DNA of 64,000 nucleotides from Belnapia sp. F-4-1 (GTDB taxonomy: Bacteria; Pseudomonadota; Alphaproteobacteria; Acetobacterales; Acetobacteraceae): the NCBI RefSeq assembly GCF_000802185.1, contig NZ_KN676113.1:592581-656580 (forward strand), in the 5' to 3' direction. This document shows positions 1 to 8,133 of this stretch, one piece after another. Below the pieces are notes generated by a model, which worked only from the letters and a program-made list of their open reading frames with translations, was not told the DNA's origin and ran no database searches. The translations under genes and the position numbers were made by a program. Within the stretch, counting starts at the first letter, position 1; each line of letters opens with the position of its first letter.

Positions 1-857
1 CGCCCCTTGGTCAGCGAGGCCGCATGTTGCTCCGTCTCCACCCCATGCCCCGCCGCCTCCACGCCGTACATCTGCACGGCGGCATCGTCGAGGAAGGGAT
101 AGAACAGCCCCATCGCATTGGAGCCACCGCCGATGGCGGCCACCAGCGCATCCGGCAGCCGCCCCTCGGCCGTCATCATCTGCTGCTTGGCTTCCTCGCC
201 GATGACGCTCTGGAAGTCGCGCACCATCACCGGATAGGGGTGCGGCCCGGCGACGGTGCCGATGCAGTAATAGGTGTCCTCGACATTGGCGACCCAGTAG
301 CGCAGCGCCTCGTTCATCGCATCCTTCAGCGTCGCCGCGCCGGAGGTCACCGGCATCACCTCGGCGCCGAGCAGCTTCATGCGGAAGACGTTGGGCTGCT
401 GCCGCTCCACATCGGTCGCGCCCATGAAGACGGTGCAGGGCAGGTCGAACAGCGCACACACGGTCGCCGTCGCCACGCCATGCTGCCCCGCCCCGGTCTC
501 GGCGATGATGCGCGTCTTGCCCATGCGCTTCGCCAGCAGGATCTGCCCGAGCACGGCGTTGATCTTGTGCGCGCCGGTGTGGTTCAGCTCGTCGCGCTTG
601 AAGTAGACCTTCGCCCCGCCGAGGTGGCTGGTGAGCCGCTCCGCGAACCAGAGCGGGCTCGGCCGCCCGACGTAATGCGTCAGCAGCCGCCGCCACTCGG
701 CATCGAAGGAGGGGTCGCGCTTCGCCGCCTCATAGGCCTGCTCGACCTCGAGGATCAGCGGCATCAGCGTCTCGGCGACGAAGCGACCGCCGAATTGGCC
801 GAAGCGGCCCTGGCTGTCCGGGCCCTGGCGATAGGAATTGGGCAGCGGCTTGTTCAC
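1..857 (-). CDS. trpB: Tryptophan synthase beta subunit, 3' end outside window
   Basis: PLP-dependent beta subunit of tryptophan synthase; it joins indole to L-serine in the last step of tryptophan synthesis, in a cytoplasmic complex with TrpA. The 285 visible residues read as TrpB from residue 1: [10 protein letters not shown] near the start, the PLP lysine in HTGAHKIN (K98), the [10 protein letters not shown] loop and the phosphate-binding [10 protein letters not shown]. The start is the GTG at 857-855, with AAGGGGAA about six bases upstream. Roughly the last 120 residues lie beyond the left edge, where trpA would be expected. It is downstream of trpF on the same strand but separated from it by two unrelated genes. 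Identity is very secure. Confidence 0.97.
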   Translation of the reverse strand, partial: MNKPLPNSYRQGPDSQGRFGQFGGRFVAETLMPLILEVEQAYEAAKRDPSFDAEWRRLLTHYVGRPSPLWFAERLTSHLGGAKVYFKRDELNHTGAHKINAVLGQILLAKRMGKTRIIAETGAGQHGVATATVCALFDLPCTVFMGATDVERQQPNVFRMKLLGAEVMPVTSGAATLKDAMNEALRYWVANVEDTYYCIGTVAGPHPYPVMVRDFQSVIGEEAKQQMMTAEGRLPDALVAAIGGGSNAMGLFYPFLDDAAVQMYGVEAAGHGVETEQHAASLTKG

Positions 858-920
858 AGGCTTTCCCCTTTTCTGGCCGCCCTCATAGAGCAGCGCGGCG
901 AAGCGGGAAAGCCAGCCCGC

Positions 921-1283
921 TCAGGGCGGCGGCAGGCTCCGGTCCGCCCGGCACCGCCCCAGCGGCAAGGCCTGGGCCGCCAGCAGCCGGAGGATGCGCC
1001 GCCCCTGCGGATCTGCTTCCACCGTCAGGCAGGCACAGCCATGCCCGTAGGAGGTGCCATTGGTGACGACCCAGCCGGCGCCGGTCATGTCGGGCATCGC
1101 CTCCATGCCCTCGGCCTCATGGCCTCCCTGGGAGGACAGCAGCCATGTCCCGTCGCGGTCGAGCAAGGACCAATTCCCCGGGGTCGGGTTCTCGAGCCAG
1201 CCGCAGCGGCGCTCGGCCGACAGCGCACAGGGTATGCCGGGCCACAGCAGCCACAGGCCCAGGGCGATGACCTTCGGCGTCAC
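921..1283 (-). CDS. DUF4087-like small secreted protein
   Basis: A 120-residue protein of unknown function that resembles the DUF4087 family. A hydrophobic N-terminal segment (about residues 5-20, ending PCALSAE) looks like a signal peptide. The mature part carries the family-like pattern CGWLENPTPGNW, a DRDGTW stretch, WVVTNGTSYGHGCACL and a final PLGRCRAD, with several cysteines that could form disulfides outside the cytoplasm. The start is GTG 1283-1281, chosen because GGAGGAG lies six bases upstream; a longer reading to 1457 would lose the signal peptide. It sits 52 bases after the response regulator gene and 63 bases before trpB, so it may be cotranscribed with both. The family name is from memory of the motif pattern. 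Confidence 0.78.
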   Translation of the reverse strand: MTPKVIALGLWLLWPGIPCALSAERRCGWLENPTPGNWSLLDRDGTWLLSSQGGHEAEGMEAMPDMTGAGWVVTNGTSYGHGCACLTVEADPQGRRILRLLAAQALPLGRCRADRSLPPP

Positions 1284-1335
1284 CGGCTCTCCTCCGGCGT
1301 GGAAGCCCGCCGATCCAGCCCGATCACCGCCGCCG

Positions 1336-1863
1336 CTAGCGACGCAAGGGAGGGCCGCCGACGAGCAATCCCGCCCGGCTCGGCGCCGCCCCGTTCCGCC
1401 GCCGCGGGGCCTCGCCCGATGGGCTCGTCGCCCGTCCGGTCGTGCTGGAGAGCACATCGGCCAGGCTGGCGATCAGGTCCTCGGCGGCAAAGGGCTTGCC
1501 GAGCCGGACGGTGGGGCCCCCAAGCCCCCGCAGGTTGGCCTCCGGCGCCTCCGGGTGGAAACCGGTCACCACCACCACCGGCAGGAAGGGGCGGTTCCGG
1601 CGGAGGCTGCGGATCACCGCCCTGCCGTCCAGCTGGCCCAGCAGGTGGATGTCCGCGATGACCGCCGACAGCTCGTCGATCGACTGCGCCATGGCGAGCG
1701 CTTCCTCCCCATTCCCGGCCAGGAAGACCTGGTAGCCGGCCTCCTGCAGAATGGTGTCGATCAGCAGGCCGATGAGGGCCTGGTCCTCCACGACGAGGAT
1801 CCTGGGTCCGCCAGGTTCCGGCTTGGGCTGAATCGTGTCGCCGAGGGGTAGTTCGGCTGGCAT
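1336..1863 (-). CDS. Receiver-only response regulator (CheY-like)
   Basis: A 175-residue protein with a single response-regulator receiver domain (about residues 20-140) and no output domain. The acidic pair VED (26-27), the phospho-acceptor D71 in VIADIHLLG, T100 and K123 in GKPF are all present, so it should be phosphorylatable. The C-terminal tail (after about 140) is basic, Pro/Gly-rich and probably disordered. No histidine kinase is nearby, so the partner is unknown. The chosen start is ATG 1863; a longer reading to 1938 adds an unlikely N-terminus. The 211-base gap upstream is AT-rich around 1915-1970, unlike its surroundings, and probably holds the promoter. It interrupts the trpF-trpB order. 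Confidence 0.88.
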   Translation of the reverse strand: MPAELPLGDTIQPKPEPGGPRILVVEDQALIGLLIDTILQEAGYQVFLAGNGEEALAMAQSIDELSAVIADIHLLGQLDGRAVIRSLRRNRPFLPVVVVTGFHPEAPEANLRGLGGPTVRLGKPFAAEDLIASLADVLSSTTGRATSPSGEAPRRRNGAAPSRAGLLVGGPPLRR

Positions 1864-2074
1864 GGACTTGGTGCCTTGAGTTACGCCACCGACAGGCCGG
1901 AGCGTTGAGGGACACAACCATACACAATTTTCAACCATAAATGTACATAACGTTTCATTGATTATCAGCTGCCAGGCGAGGCACTCGGGCGGCGGTTCGA
2001 AACCCTGCCATCGGCCTTGCGGCCGGCAATCCCGCTCGATGGTCCCATCTTGCCCATCTCAGGCACCGGCGGCC

Positions 2075-2734
2075 CTAGCCTTCCGATGCGCCTCCGCGCA
2101 GCCTCCTCGCCGCCCGCACGAATTCCCTGATCCGCCCCGGATCCTTCACCCCCCGCGCCCGCTCGACGCCGGAGGACACGTCCACCCCCGCCGCGCCGCT
2201 CCGGTGGATCGCCTCCGCCACCGTCTCCGGCGTCAGCCCGCCGGCCAGCAGCCAGGGACGCGCGATCACCCGCCCCGCCGTCAGCCCCCAGTCGAAGGCC
2301 GCCGCATTCCCCCCCGGCAGGCTCGCCCCCGCCGGCGGCTTGGCATCGAGCAGGAACCGATCCACCACCGGCGCATAGGCATCGAGGGCAGCGAAATCCG
2401 CCTCGCCGCCGATGCCCACCGCCTTCATCACCGGCACCCCGAACCGTGCCCGGATCGCCGCGCACCGCTCCGGGCTCTCCGCCCCATGCAGCTGGATGAG
2501 CCCGAGCGGCACCACGGCCAGCACCGCCGCGATTTCCTCATCGGTCGGATCGACGAACAGCCCGACCCGCACCGGCCCGCCCTCGATCCGCGCCGACAGC
2601 GCCGCAGCCTCCTCCGGCGTCACCGCCCGCGGCGAGGGCGGGTAGAAGACGAAGCCGACCATCGCCGCCCCCGCCGCCGCCGCCGCATCGAAGCCCGCCG
2701 CATCGCGGACCCCGCAAATCTTCACCTCGATCAC
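2075..2734 (-). CDS. trpF: Phosphoribosylanthranilate isomerase
   Basis: Catalyses the Amadori rearrangement of phosphoribosylanthranilate to CdRP, the third step of tryptophan synthesis, as a cytoplasmic TIM barrel. The 219 residues are full length. KICG (5-8) carries the catalytic C7, D130 lies in FLLDAK, QLHG is at 81-84, and the phosphate-binding end of the barrel reads [11 protein letters not shown] and GVDVSSGVE (183-191). Its ATG overlaps the stop of pyrF by four bases (ATGA), so the two are translationally coupled in the sppA-ihfB-lapA-pyrF-trpF operon. The catalytic residues fit the family with no oddity. Confidence 0.97.
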   Translation of the reverse strand: MIEVKICGVRDAAGFDAAAAAGAAMVGFVFYPPSPRAVTPEEAAALSARIEGGPVRVGLFVDPTDEEIAAVLAVVPLGLIQLHGAESPERCAAIRARFGVPVMKAVGIGGEADFAALDAYAPVVDRFLLDAKPPAGASLPGGNAAAFDWGLTAGRVIARPWLLAGGLTPETVAEAIHRSGAAGVDVSSGVERARGVKDPGRIREFVRAARRLRGGASEG

Positions 2735-3441
2735 GCCAGCGCCCCGCCGATTGCCCGAAGCGCCGCCACCGGATCCGCCGCCCCGGTAATGGGCCGCCCG
2801 ACCACGATCCAGTCCGCCCCAGCGGCCACGGCCTCCTCCGGCGTCGCCACCCGCGCCTGGTCGCCCACCGCGCTCCCCGCCGGCCGCACCCCCGGCACCA
2901 CCAGCAAGGGCGCCTCGCCGAAGGCATCGCGGACCGGCCCCACCTCGCGCGGCGAGCAGACCAGCCCATCCGCCCCGGCACCGAGCGCCAGCCGCGCCAG
3001 CCGCAGCACCTGCTGCACCGGCCCGCCGGCGATGCCCGTCTCCGCCAGCGCCCCGGCATCGAGGCTGGTCAGCACGGTAACGGCGAGCAAGATCGGCCTC
3101 GCCTCCCCCGCCGCCTCGGCCGCCTCGCGCGCCGCCGCGATCATCGCCGCCCCGCCCGCACCGTGCAGCGTCAGCATCGCCGGCCGCAAGGGCAGCAGCG
3201 ACCGCACCGCCCCGGCGACGGTGTTCGGGATGTCATGCAGCTTGAGGTCGAGGAACACTGGCGCCACCGGCGCCACCCGCCTGACCGCCTCCGGTCCGCA
3301 GGCCGTGAACAGCTCCAAGCCGAGCTTCACCGCCCCACACCCCGGCGCCAGCGCCCGCGCCAAGGCCTCGGCACGCCCGATATCCGGCGTATCGATCGCC
3401 GGGATGACCCGCTCGGCCCCCCCTCGGGGACGCGCCAGCAT
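2731..3441 (-). CDS. pyrF: Orotidine 5'-phosphate decarboxylase
   Basis: Last enzyme of UMP synthesis; it decarboxylates OMP in the cytoplasm. The 236-residue protein carries the catalytic array [10 protein letters not shown] with D65, K67 and D70, an N-terminal VIPAIDTPD strand and a C-terminal phosphate site [11 protein letters not shown], as in type-1 OMP decarboxylases. The first ten residues ([10 protein letters not shown]) are not part of the fold, so a slightly later start is possible. It begins five bases after lapA and overlaps trpF by four bases. A lapA-pyrF neighbourhood also exists in enterobacteria, which supports the assignment of both genes. Confidence 0.97.
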   Translation of the reverse strand: MLARPRGGAERVIPAIDTPDIGRAEALARALAPGCGAVKLGLELFTACGPEAVRRVAPVAPVFLDLKLHDIPNTVAGAVRSLLPLRPAMLTLHGAGGAAMIAAAREAAEAAGEARPILLAVTVLTSLDAGALAETGIAGGPVQQVLRLARLALGAGADGLVCSPREVGPVRDAFGEAPLLVVPGVRPAGSAVGDQARVATPEEAVAAGADWIVVGRPITGAADPVAALRAIGGALA

Positions 3442-3446
3442 GCGCC

Positions 3447-3791
3447 TCAGGCCGCCGGCCGCTGCGAGATCACGAGGCTGGTCCCCGCCCGCTGCGGCAC
3501 CGGCCCCACCTGCCGTGCCGCCGCGGCGCGATGCTCGTTCAGCTCCGCCTCCAGCACCTGCGCCGCCCGCTCCGCCCGCCGCGCCCGCGCCCGGGCCGGC
3601 AGCCCCGCCACCCAGGCCACCAGCGCGCCGAACAGGAAGAACACGGCGGCGAAGACCAGCATCGCGGTCGAGAGCGGCACCGCCCAGGCCAGGTCGAAGG
3701 GCCAGAGATGCAGCAGCACCTCCTCCCGGTTCGACAGGCCGAAAAGCACCAGCAACACCAGCACGGGCAGCAGCAGGATCAGTCGCAGCAT
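3447..3791 (-). CDS. lapA: LapA-domain (DUF1049) inner-membrane protein
   Basis: Small inner-membrane protein of the LapA/DUF1049 family. In E. coli LapA works with LapB in controlling LpxC degradation and LPS synthesis, but no lapB is adjacent here, so the same role is an inference. The 114 residues have two membrane spans (about 2-18 and 40-62), with the family-typical [13 protein letters not shown] between them, followed by a basic, coiled C-terminal tail ([13 protein letters not shown] onward) that should be cytoplasmic. The start at 3791 was preferred over a longer reading to 3860 because that would put a proline-rich basic segment ahead of the first span and overlap ihfB. It lies between ihfB and pyrF in one operon. 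Confidence 0.85.
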   Translation of the reverse strand: MLRLILLLPVLVLLVLFGLSNREEVLLHLWPFDLAWAVPLSTAMLVFAAVFFLFGALVAWVAGLPARARARRAERAAQVLEAELNEHRAAAARQVGPVPQRAGTSLVISQRPAA

Positions 3792-3804
3792 CAAAAGGTG
3801 TCCT

Positions 3805-4131
3805 TCACGAACTGGCCGCGGCGCGGGCCGGACGCGGCGCGGCCGGGGCGGGCCCGTCATTCACCCGCTCGCGCAGCTCCTTGCCCGGCTTGAAATAGGG
3901 GACGGCCTTGCCCTCCACCGGAACTGCCGCCCCGGTGCGCGGGTTGCGCCCCGTCCGTGGGTCCCGCTTCTTGGCCGAGAAGGCGCCGAAGCCGCGCAGC
4001 TCCACCCGGTCGCCCCGGGTCAGCGCGTCGGTGATCTCCTCGAAGATGGTCGCCACGATCAGCTCGATATCGGGCTGCCGCAGATGCGGGTTCTCCGCCG
4101 CCAGATGCGCGATCAGCTCGCTCTTCGTCAT
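3805..4131 (-). CDS. ihfB: Integration host factor subunit beta
   Basis: DNA-bending, histone-like subunit that pairs with IhfA and acts in the nucleoid. The 108 residues begin [17 protein letters not shown], as in IhfB proteins, and contain the core [17 protein letters not shown] (about 40-57) and the beta-arm region RNPRTGAAV and [15 protein letters not shown] short Pro/Ala-rich tail (about 93-108) extends past the usual end. Only 19 bases separate it from sppA upstream and 13 from lapA downstream, so it is within the same operon. The start is fixed by the conserved N-terminus. IhfB rather than HU is favoured by the MTKSELI start and by the neighbouring genes. Confidence 0.95.
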   Translation of the reverse strand: MTKSELIAHLAAENPHLRQPDIELIVATIFEEITDALTRGDRVELRGFGAFSAKKRDPRTGRNPRTGAAVPVEGKAVPYFKPGKELRERVNDGPAPAAPRPARAAASS

Positions 4132-4150
4132 CGCCGCCCCATCCTGCCCC

Positions 4151-5065
4151 TCACCGCGGAAGCTGCCAGAGCAGGCCGATCCCGTCAACGCCAAGCCATT
4201 CTGAAACCACGGTTTTCGCCAAGCCGCCAAAGGCCGCCCCGGCCAGCCGCTCCGCCATGTTCCGCGTCTCGATGTCCCGCACCGGAAGCTCGGCCGGCAC
4301 CCCCCGCTCGGCCGCCAGCCAGGCCCTGGCCTCCGCCTCGCCGCCGATCGCATCGACCAGCCCCGCCTCCAGCGCCTGCCGCCCGGTGAAGACCCGCCCG
4401 TCCGCCAGCCCCCGCACCTGCTCGACCGGCATGCGCCGCCCCGCCGCCACCTTCTCGACGAATTGCGCATACATGTCGCCGACCACACCCTGCAACGCCG
4501 CCCGCCCGTCCGGCGACAGGGGATGGAACGGATTCGGCTGGTCCTTCAGCGGCCCCGAGACCAGCGCGTCCCCCCTCACCCCCAGCCGCGCCAGCAGCTC
4601 CGAGGTATCGAAGGTCTGCAGGATGACGCCGATGGAGCCCGTCAGCGTCGATTCCCGCGCAAAGATCCGCTCCGCCGCCACCGCCGTCATGTAGCCCGCC
4701 GAGGCCGCCGTCCCCCGCATCACCGCGACAACCGGCTTCGCCGCCCTGAGCCGACTGAGCGCCGCATGCAGCGCCTCGCCCCCGCCCACCGTCCCGCCGG
4801 GGCTGTCGATGGCGACGATCACCGCCCGCACCCCCGAATCCTTGGCAAGCCGGTCGAGCGCTTCCTGCACCTTGCGGTCGTCGCCAATGAAGCCGGAGAC
4901 GGTGAGCCGCTCCACCCGGCCGGCGCCGATCCCCGGCAACTCGCCCGCGCGCCCCAGCCAGGCCAGCGCCGCCCCCAGCACCAGCAGCAGGGCGAAGCCC
5001 CGCCACAGCGCCAGGCGCCGCTTCAGCCGCCTCCTGTCGATCAGCAGATCGGCGTCCAGTGCCAT
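4151..5065 (-). CDS. sppA: Signal peptide peptidase SppA (short form)
   Basis: Membrane-anchored serine protease of the S49 family that clears cleaved signal peptides from the inner membrane. The 304-residue protein is the short, single-domain form. It has one N-terminal membrane anchor (about 21-38), DSPGG at 88-92, the nucleophile S122 in GTAASAGYM, and the general-base lysine K174 in [12 protein letters not shown] following segment ([16 protein letters not shown]) matches the conserved family end. The start is ATG 5065, with GGGAAGG just upstream; an in-frame ATG at 5092 is a weaker alternative. It is the first gene of the sppA-ihfB-lapA-pyrF-trpF operon and is transcribed away from the gene at 5165, so their promoters share about 99 bases. 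Confidence 0.92.
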   Translation of the reverse strand: MALDADLLIDRRRLKRRLALWRGFALLLVLGAALAWLGRAGELPGIGAGRVERLTVSGFIGDDRKVQEALDRLAKDSGVRAVIVAIDSPGGTVGGGEALHAALSRLRAAKPVVAVMRGTAASAGYMTAVAAERIFARESTLTGSIGVILQTFDTSELLARLGVRGDALVSGPLKDQPNPFHPLSPDGRAALQGVVGDMYAQFVEKVAAGRRMPVEQVRGLADGRVFTGRQALEAGLVDAIGGEAEARAWLAAERGVPAELPVRDIETRNMAERLAGAAFGGLAKTVVSEWLGVDGIGLLWQLPR

Positions 5066-5164
5066 GACCTTCCCGCTCCCGTCGCCGCTCATCTGGCCCC
5101 GGGCGGCCTTCCGGTCCAGCCCCCGCCCATCTACGCTCCCTTTCCCCACCACCGGAGCCCCGCG

Positions 5165-5629
5165 ATGAGCAGCATCGGCATCCTCGAACAGCGCCGCATC
5201 GAAGCCGCCTTCGCTAAGGGCATCTACGAGGAGATGGCCGCCGAGCTCGGCCCCGAGCAGGCCCGCGCCATCCTGTCGCGCGCCATCGTCAAGCTGGCGA
5301 AGCAGACCGCCGCCGAGATGGCCGCCGAAGCGCCCGAAGGCCCCAGCCTCGACCACTTCATCGCCATCCAGGAGCGCTGGACCCGCGACGACGCGCTCCG
5401 CATCGAGGTCACCGATCGCACCGAGACCAGCTACGGCTTCAACGTCACCCGCTGCAAGTATTCGGAGATGTACCGTGCCATGGGCCTCGCCGATCTCGGC
5501 GCCGTCCTCTCCTGCAACCGCGACGGCGCCTTCTGCGAGGGCTACGACCCGAAGCTCAGGCTGACCCGCACCCAGACGCTGATGGGCGGCGCCACCCATT
5601 GCGACTTCCGCTACCAGGTCGAGCCATGA
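5165..5629 (+). CDS. L-2-amino-thiazoline-4-carboxylic acid hydrolase-like protein
   Basis: A 154-residue protein of the ATC hydrolase family (Pfam ATC_hydrolase), named for bacterial enzymes that open L-2-amino-thiazoline-4-carboxylate on the way to L-cysteine. Many members have no proven substrate, so the reaction here is inferred from the family. The N-terminal half is helical (EEMAAELGPEQARAILSRA). The C-terminal half has the conserved pattern: NVTRCKYSEMYRAMG around C97, SCNRDGAFCEGYDPKL, and the signature GGATHCDFRY around C146. The cysteines at 97, 117, 124 and 146 are candidate active-site or metal ligands. Its stop overlaps the start of the next gene (ATGA), which implies coexpression. 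Confidence 0.82.
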   Translation: MSSIGILEQRRIEAAFAKGIYEEMAAELGPEQARAILSRAIVKLAKQTAAEMAAEAPEGPSLDHFIAIQERWTRDDALRIEVTDRTETSYGFNVTRCKYSEMYRAMGLADLGAVLSCNRDGAFCEGYDPKLRLTRTQTLMGGATHCDFRYQVEP

Positions 5630-6681
5630 TGCACCCCCTCGTCAGGCCCCTGCTTGCGGACGACTGGGCCGCGATCGACCCCGAGCTCCCCCAGCTGCTG
5701 GAACTGCTCTTCTCCCGCGCCGCAGGCGAGGACTGGCACAAGGCCGGCACCTTCAAGGACCACCTGCTCGGCCTCTACCGCACGCTCGCCCTCTGGGACA
5801 TGCCGCGCGAGATCCGCCTGCTCGGCCTCTTCCACAGCGTCTACTCGAACGAATACGTGGACCTGAAGCTCTTCGCCGACCGCGCCCCGCTCCGCCAGGC
5901 CCTCGGCGAGGAGGCGGAGCGCCTGGTCCACCTCTTCTGCACCATGCCCCGCACCCTCTTCACCCGGCGCCTGCTGGAGGAGGGCGACCTGCCCGAGGAA
6001 GGCATGGTCCTCGAGCGCGAAGGCGCCCCCGCCATCCTGCTGAGCACCAAGGACGTCGCGGTCTTCGCCATCGCCACCATCGCCGACATCGCCGAGCAGT
6101 GGCACTCCTGGCAGGACGAACTCTTCCCCGGCTTCCCTGGCCCATCCAAGCCCCGGCGCGTCGCGGACCACTGGGCCGCCGCCCTCTGGCCCGGCCCCCT
6201 CAAGCCGACCTCGACCGCCCTCTCCACCCTTTCCCGCCTCGCCCTGCCGCTGTCGGAGATGCCGCCCGAATGGGGCATCCCCACGCCCCCGGTCTTCGCC
6301 CGCTGCACGGCACGCCTCGACCCTGCCGACGAGCTCGCCGCCGCGGCGCTCTACTGGCAGGCGGTGACGCGTGCCCTGCCCGTCGCCAGCCCCGACCCCA
6401 CCCGCCGCGCGCTTGAAGTCGCCGCGACCCACAACCCCTATGTCGCCGAACCGCGCCTGCTCCTCGCCCAGCTCGCCCTGGCCGCCGGCGATTGGAACGC
6501 CGCCGCCCTCCACGCCGGCGCCGGCCTCGCCCTGCTGTCCGATTGGGGCGTCGCCTGGGACAAGCGCATCGCCTGGTCCGGCTGGGTGGCCTGGGCCCGC
6601 ATCCTCCTGCAATCCGCCGAGGCCCGCCGCTGGCCGGAGATGCTGCCGGGCCTCAACGGCCTCGGCCTGGTCGAGGGTTGA
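5626..6681 (+). CDS. DUF6817-like protein with helical C-terminal region
   Basis: A 351-residue cytoplasmic protein without a proven function. The first ~110 residues resemble the DUF6817 family: TFKDHLLGLYRTLALWDMP followed by GLFHSVYSNEYVDLKLF, an H...HS pattern like that of HD-type metal-binding helical folds. The rest (about 220-340) is a run of Ala/Leu-rich helices such as ALYWQAVTRALP and EPRLLLAQLALAAGDWNAAA that look like TPR-type repeats. The ATG at 5626 overlaps the stop of the hydrolase-like gene, so the two are translationally coupled. The assignment rests on pattern memory only; whether it is an enzyme or a scaffold cannot be decided from sequence. Confidence 0.7.
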   Translation: MMHPLVRPLLADDWAAIDPELPQLLELLFSRAAGEDWHKAGTFKDHLLGLYRTLALWDMPREIRLLGLFHSVYSNEYVDLKLFADRAPLRQALGEEAERLVHLFCTMPRTLFTRRLLEEGDLPEEGMVLEREGAPAILLSTKDVAVFAIATIADIAEQWHSWQDELFPGFPGPSKPRRVADHWAAALWPGPLKPTSTALSTLSRLALPLSEMPPEWGIPTPPVFARCTARLDPADELAAAALYWQAVTRALPVASPDPTRRALEVAATHNPYVAEPRLLLAQLALAAGDWNAAALHAGAGLALLSDWGVAWDKRIAWSGWVAWARILLQSAEARRWPEMLPGLNGLGLVEG

Positions 6682-6707
6682 CCCGCCAAACAGGACAGGA
6701 CCCGCCC

Positions 6708-7286
6708 ATGCCCACCGAACGCGAGAAGATGCTGGCCGGCGAGCTCTACGACGCCCTCGATCCCGGCCTCGTCGCCGGGCGCATCCGGGCCCGCGAGCTG
6801 TGCCAAAGGCTCAACGCCGGCAACGAGGCCGACGAGGAGCTCCGCCGCGACCTCTGCCGCCAGCTCTTCGGCCGGGGCGGCGACACGGTCTGGATGCAGC
6901 CGCCCTTCTTCTGCGACTACGGCACCAACATCGAGCTCGGCGAGCGCGTCTTCTTCAACTTCAACTGCATCGTCCTCGATGTCTGCCGGGTCCGCATCGG
7001 CGACTACACGCTGTTCGGGCCCGGCGTGCAGATCCTGACGCCGATGCATCCGCTCGATGCCGCGCTCCGGCGGCGGCAGGAATACGGCAAGCCGGTCGAG
7101 ATCGGCGCCGATGTCTGGGTCGGCGCCGGGGCCTTCATCCTGCCCGGCGTCAACATCGGCGCGGGCAGCGTGATCGGCGCCGGCAGCGTCGTGACGCGCG
7201 ACATCCCGCCCGGGGTCTTCGCGGCGGGCAACCCCTGCCGCGTCATCCGCGCGATCACCGGGGAGGACCGCCCGGCCGCGCCCTGA
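6708..7286 (+). CDS. Maltose/galactoside O-acetyltransferase family protein
   Basis: A 192-residue left-handed beta-helix acetyltransferase of the Maa/LacA/NodL group, expected to transfer acetyl from acetyl-CoA to a sugar hydroxyl in the cytoplasm. It has the N-terminal Mac domain (EREKMLAGELYDALDPGL, residues 3-20), the strand FFCDYGTNIELGERVFFN, the catalytic-histidine segment ILTPMHPLDAALRRR, and hexapeptide repeats ending IGADVWVGAGAFILPG and AAGNPCRVIR. Length is normal for Maa. The start at 6708 fits the family N-terminus. It lies 26 bases after the DUF6817-like gene and may share its transcript. The natural acceptor sugar is not determinable. Confidence 0.88.
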   Translation: MPTEREKMLAGELYDALDPGLVAGRIRARELCQRLNAGNEADEELRRDLCRQLFGRGGDTVWMQPPFFCDYGTNIELGERVFFNFNCIVLDVCRVRIGDYTLFGPGVQILTPMHPLDAALRRRQEYGKPVEIGADVWVGAGAFILPGVNIGAGSVIGAGSVVTRDIPPGVFAAGNPCRVIRAITGEDRPAAP

Positions 7287-7296
7287 CGGCCCGGCA

Positions 7297-7333
7297 ATAC
7301 GACCTTGCGTTTTCGTATCGTTCTTGCTATGTT
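7297..7333 (+). promoter_or_regulatory. Sigma70-like promoter with overlapping dyad
   Basis: TTGCGT (7305-7310) and TATGTT (7328-7333) are separated by exactly 17 bases, which is the spacing of a vegetative promoter, just upstream of the transposase-domain gene at 7361. An inverted repeat, ATACGA (7297-7302) and TCGTAT (7313-7318), brackets the -35 box, a position where a bound repressor would block polymerase. The promoter is seen directly; the operator role is inference. Confidence 0.5.
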
Positions 7334-7360
7334 CGAGGCTCCACCGCGGAGCCCAACCCC

Positions 7361-8077
7361 ATGCCCCGCTGCAAGCCGCGCCGCCCCGACCCCATCCCCG
7401 CCGGCCTCTTCCCTGCCGACTTCCTCGCGCGGCACGACATCCTCCGCCGCATCTACCTCGACCCGCTCACCTGCCTGACGCCGCCCCGACCCTGGGCGCC
7501 CATGACCGACCGCGAATGGGCCGAAATGGAACCGCTCATGGCCGCCATGGGCTGCGGCGGACTGCACGAGCGCGGCCGGCCGCTCGACGGCACCCCGCGC
7601 GCCCGGCTCGACGCCATCTTCCGCTGGGCCACCACCAAGCACCAGGGCGGCCGCGCGCCCTGGCGCCTGCTGCCGCCCGGGCACGGCAAGCCGGACACCG
7701 TCTCGCGCTCCTACCGCCGCTGGGCCCGCGCCGGCCTCTGGCCCCGCCTGCTCGTGGCGCTGGCCATGCACCCGCGGCGCCTCGCAACCCTGGCGCACCG
7801 CATCTGCGCCTTCCGCCGCGCCATCCGCCTTTGCGGCAATCTCCACGCCATCGTCCTCGCCCGCCGCCTGAAGCTGTTCTCCGCGCTGCCTGCGCCGTCG
7901 CAGTTCCTCCCCGACCCGGATTTGTCCGAAACCTACCAACCCGTCTTCACCCGCTTCGCCCAGTCCATGCTGGAGCGCCCCTGGCACCCGCCCAGGCAGC
8001 TCTGGCGCACGCTGCACTCGATGCACCGCTTCGTCGCAGGCCGCGCCCGCATCCCGCGATGGATGGAGCCGGCATGA
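7361..8077 (+). CDS. IS5-type transposase N-domain protein, possibly domesticated
   Basis: A 238-residue basic protein. Residues about 48-140 look like the DUF4096/IS5-family transposase N-terminal domain: MTDREWAEMEPLM, a GRPLDGTPRARLDAIFRWATT segment in two parts, PWRLLPPGHGKPDTVSRSYR and RRWARAGLWPRLLVAL. The DDE catalytic domain that normally follows is absent, replaced by an arginine-rich helical tail (RRLATLAHRICAFRRAIRLC). No terminal inverted repeats or target duplication were found around it. It has its own good promoter, so it may be a domesticated DNA-binding protein rather than an active transposase. The alternative is a decayed IS whose C-terminal half is gone. Confidence 0.65.
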   Translation: MPRCKPRRPDPIPAGLFPADFLARHDILRRIYLDPLTCLTPPRPWAPMTDREWAEMEPLMAAMGCGGLHERGRPLDGTPRARLDAIFRWATTKHQGGRAPWRLLPPGHGKPDTVSRSYRRWARAGLWPRLLVALAMHPRRLATLAHRICAFRRAIRLCGNLHAIVLARRLKLFSALPAPSQFLPDPDLSETYQPVFTRFAQSMLERPWHPPRQLWRTLHSMHRFVAGRARIPRWMEPA

Positions 8078-8133
8078 CTGGCCCGGCCGATCGTTTCGAG
8101 TCATCTTCCCCGCCAACTCCCGGGAGGAACTCC

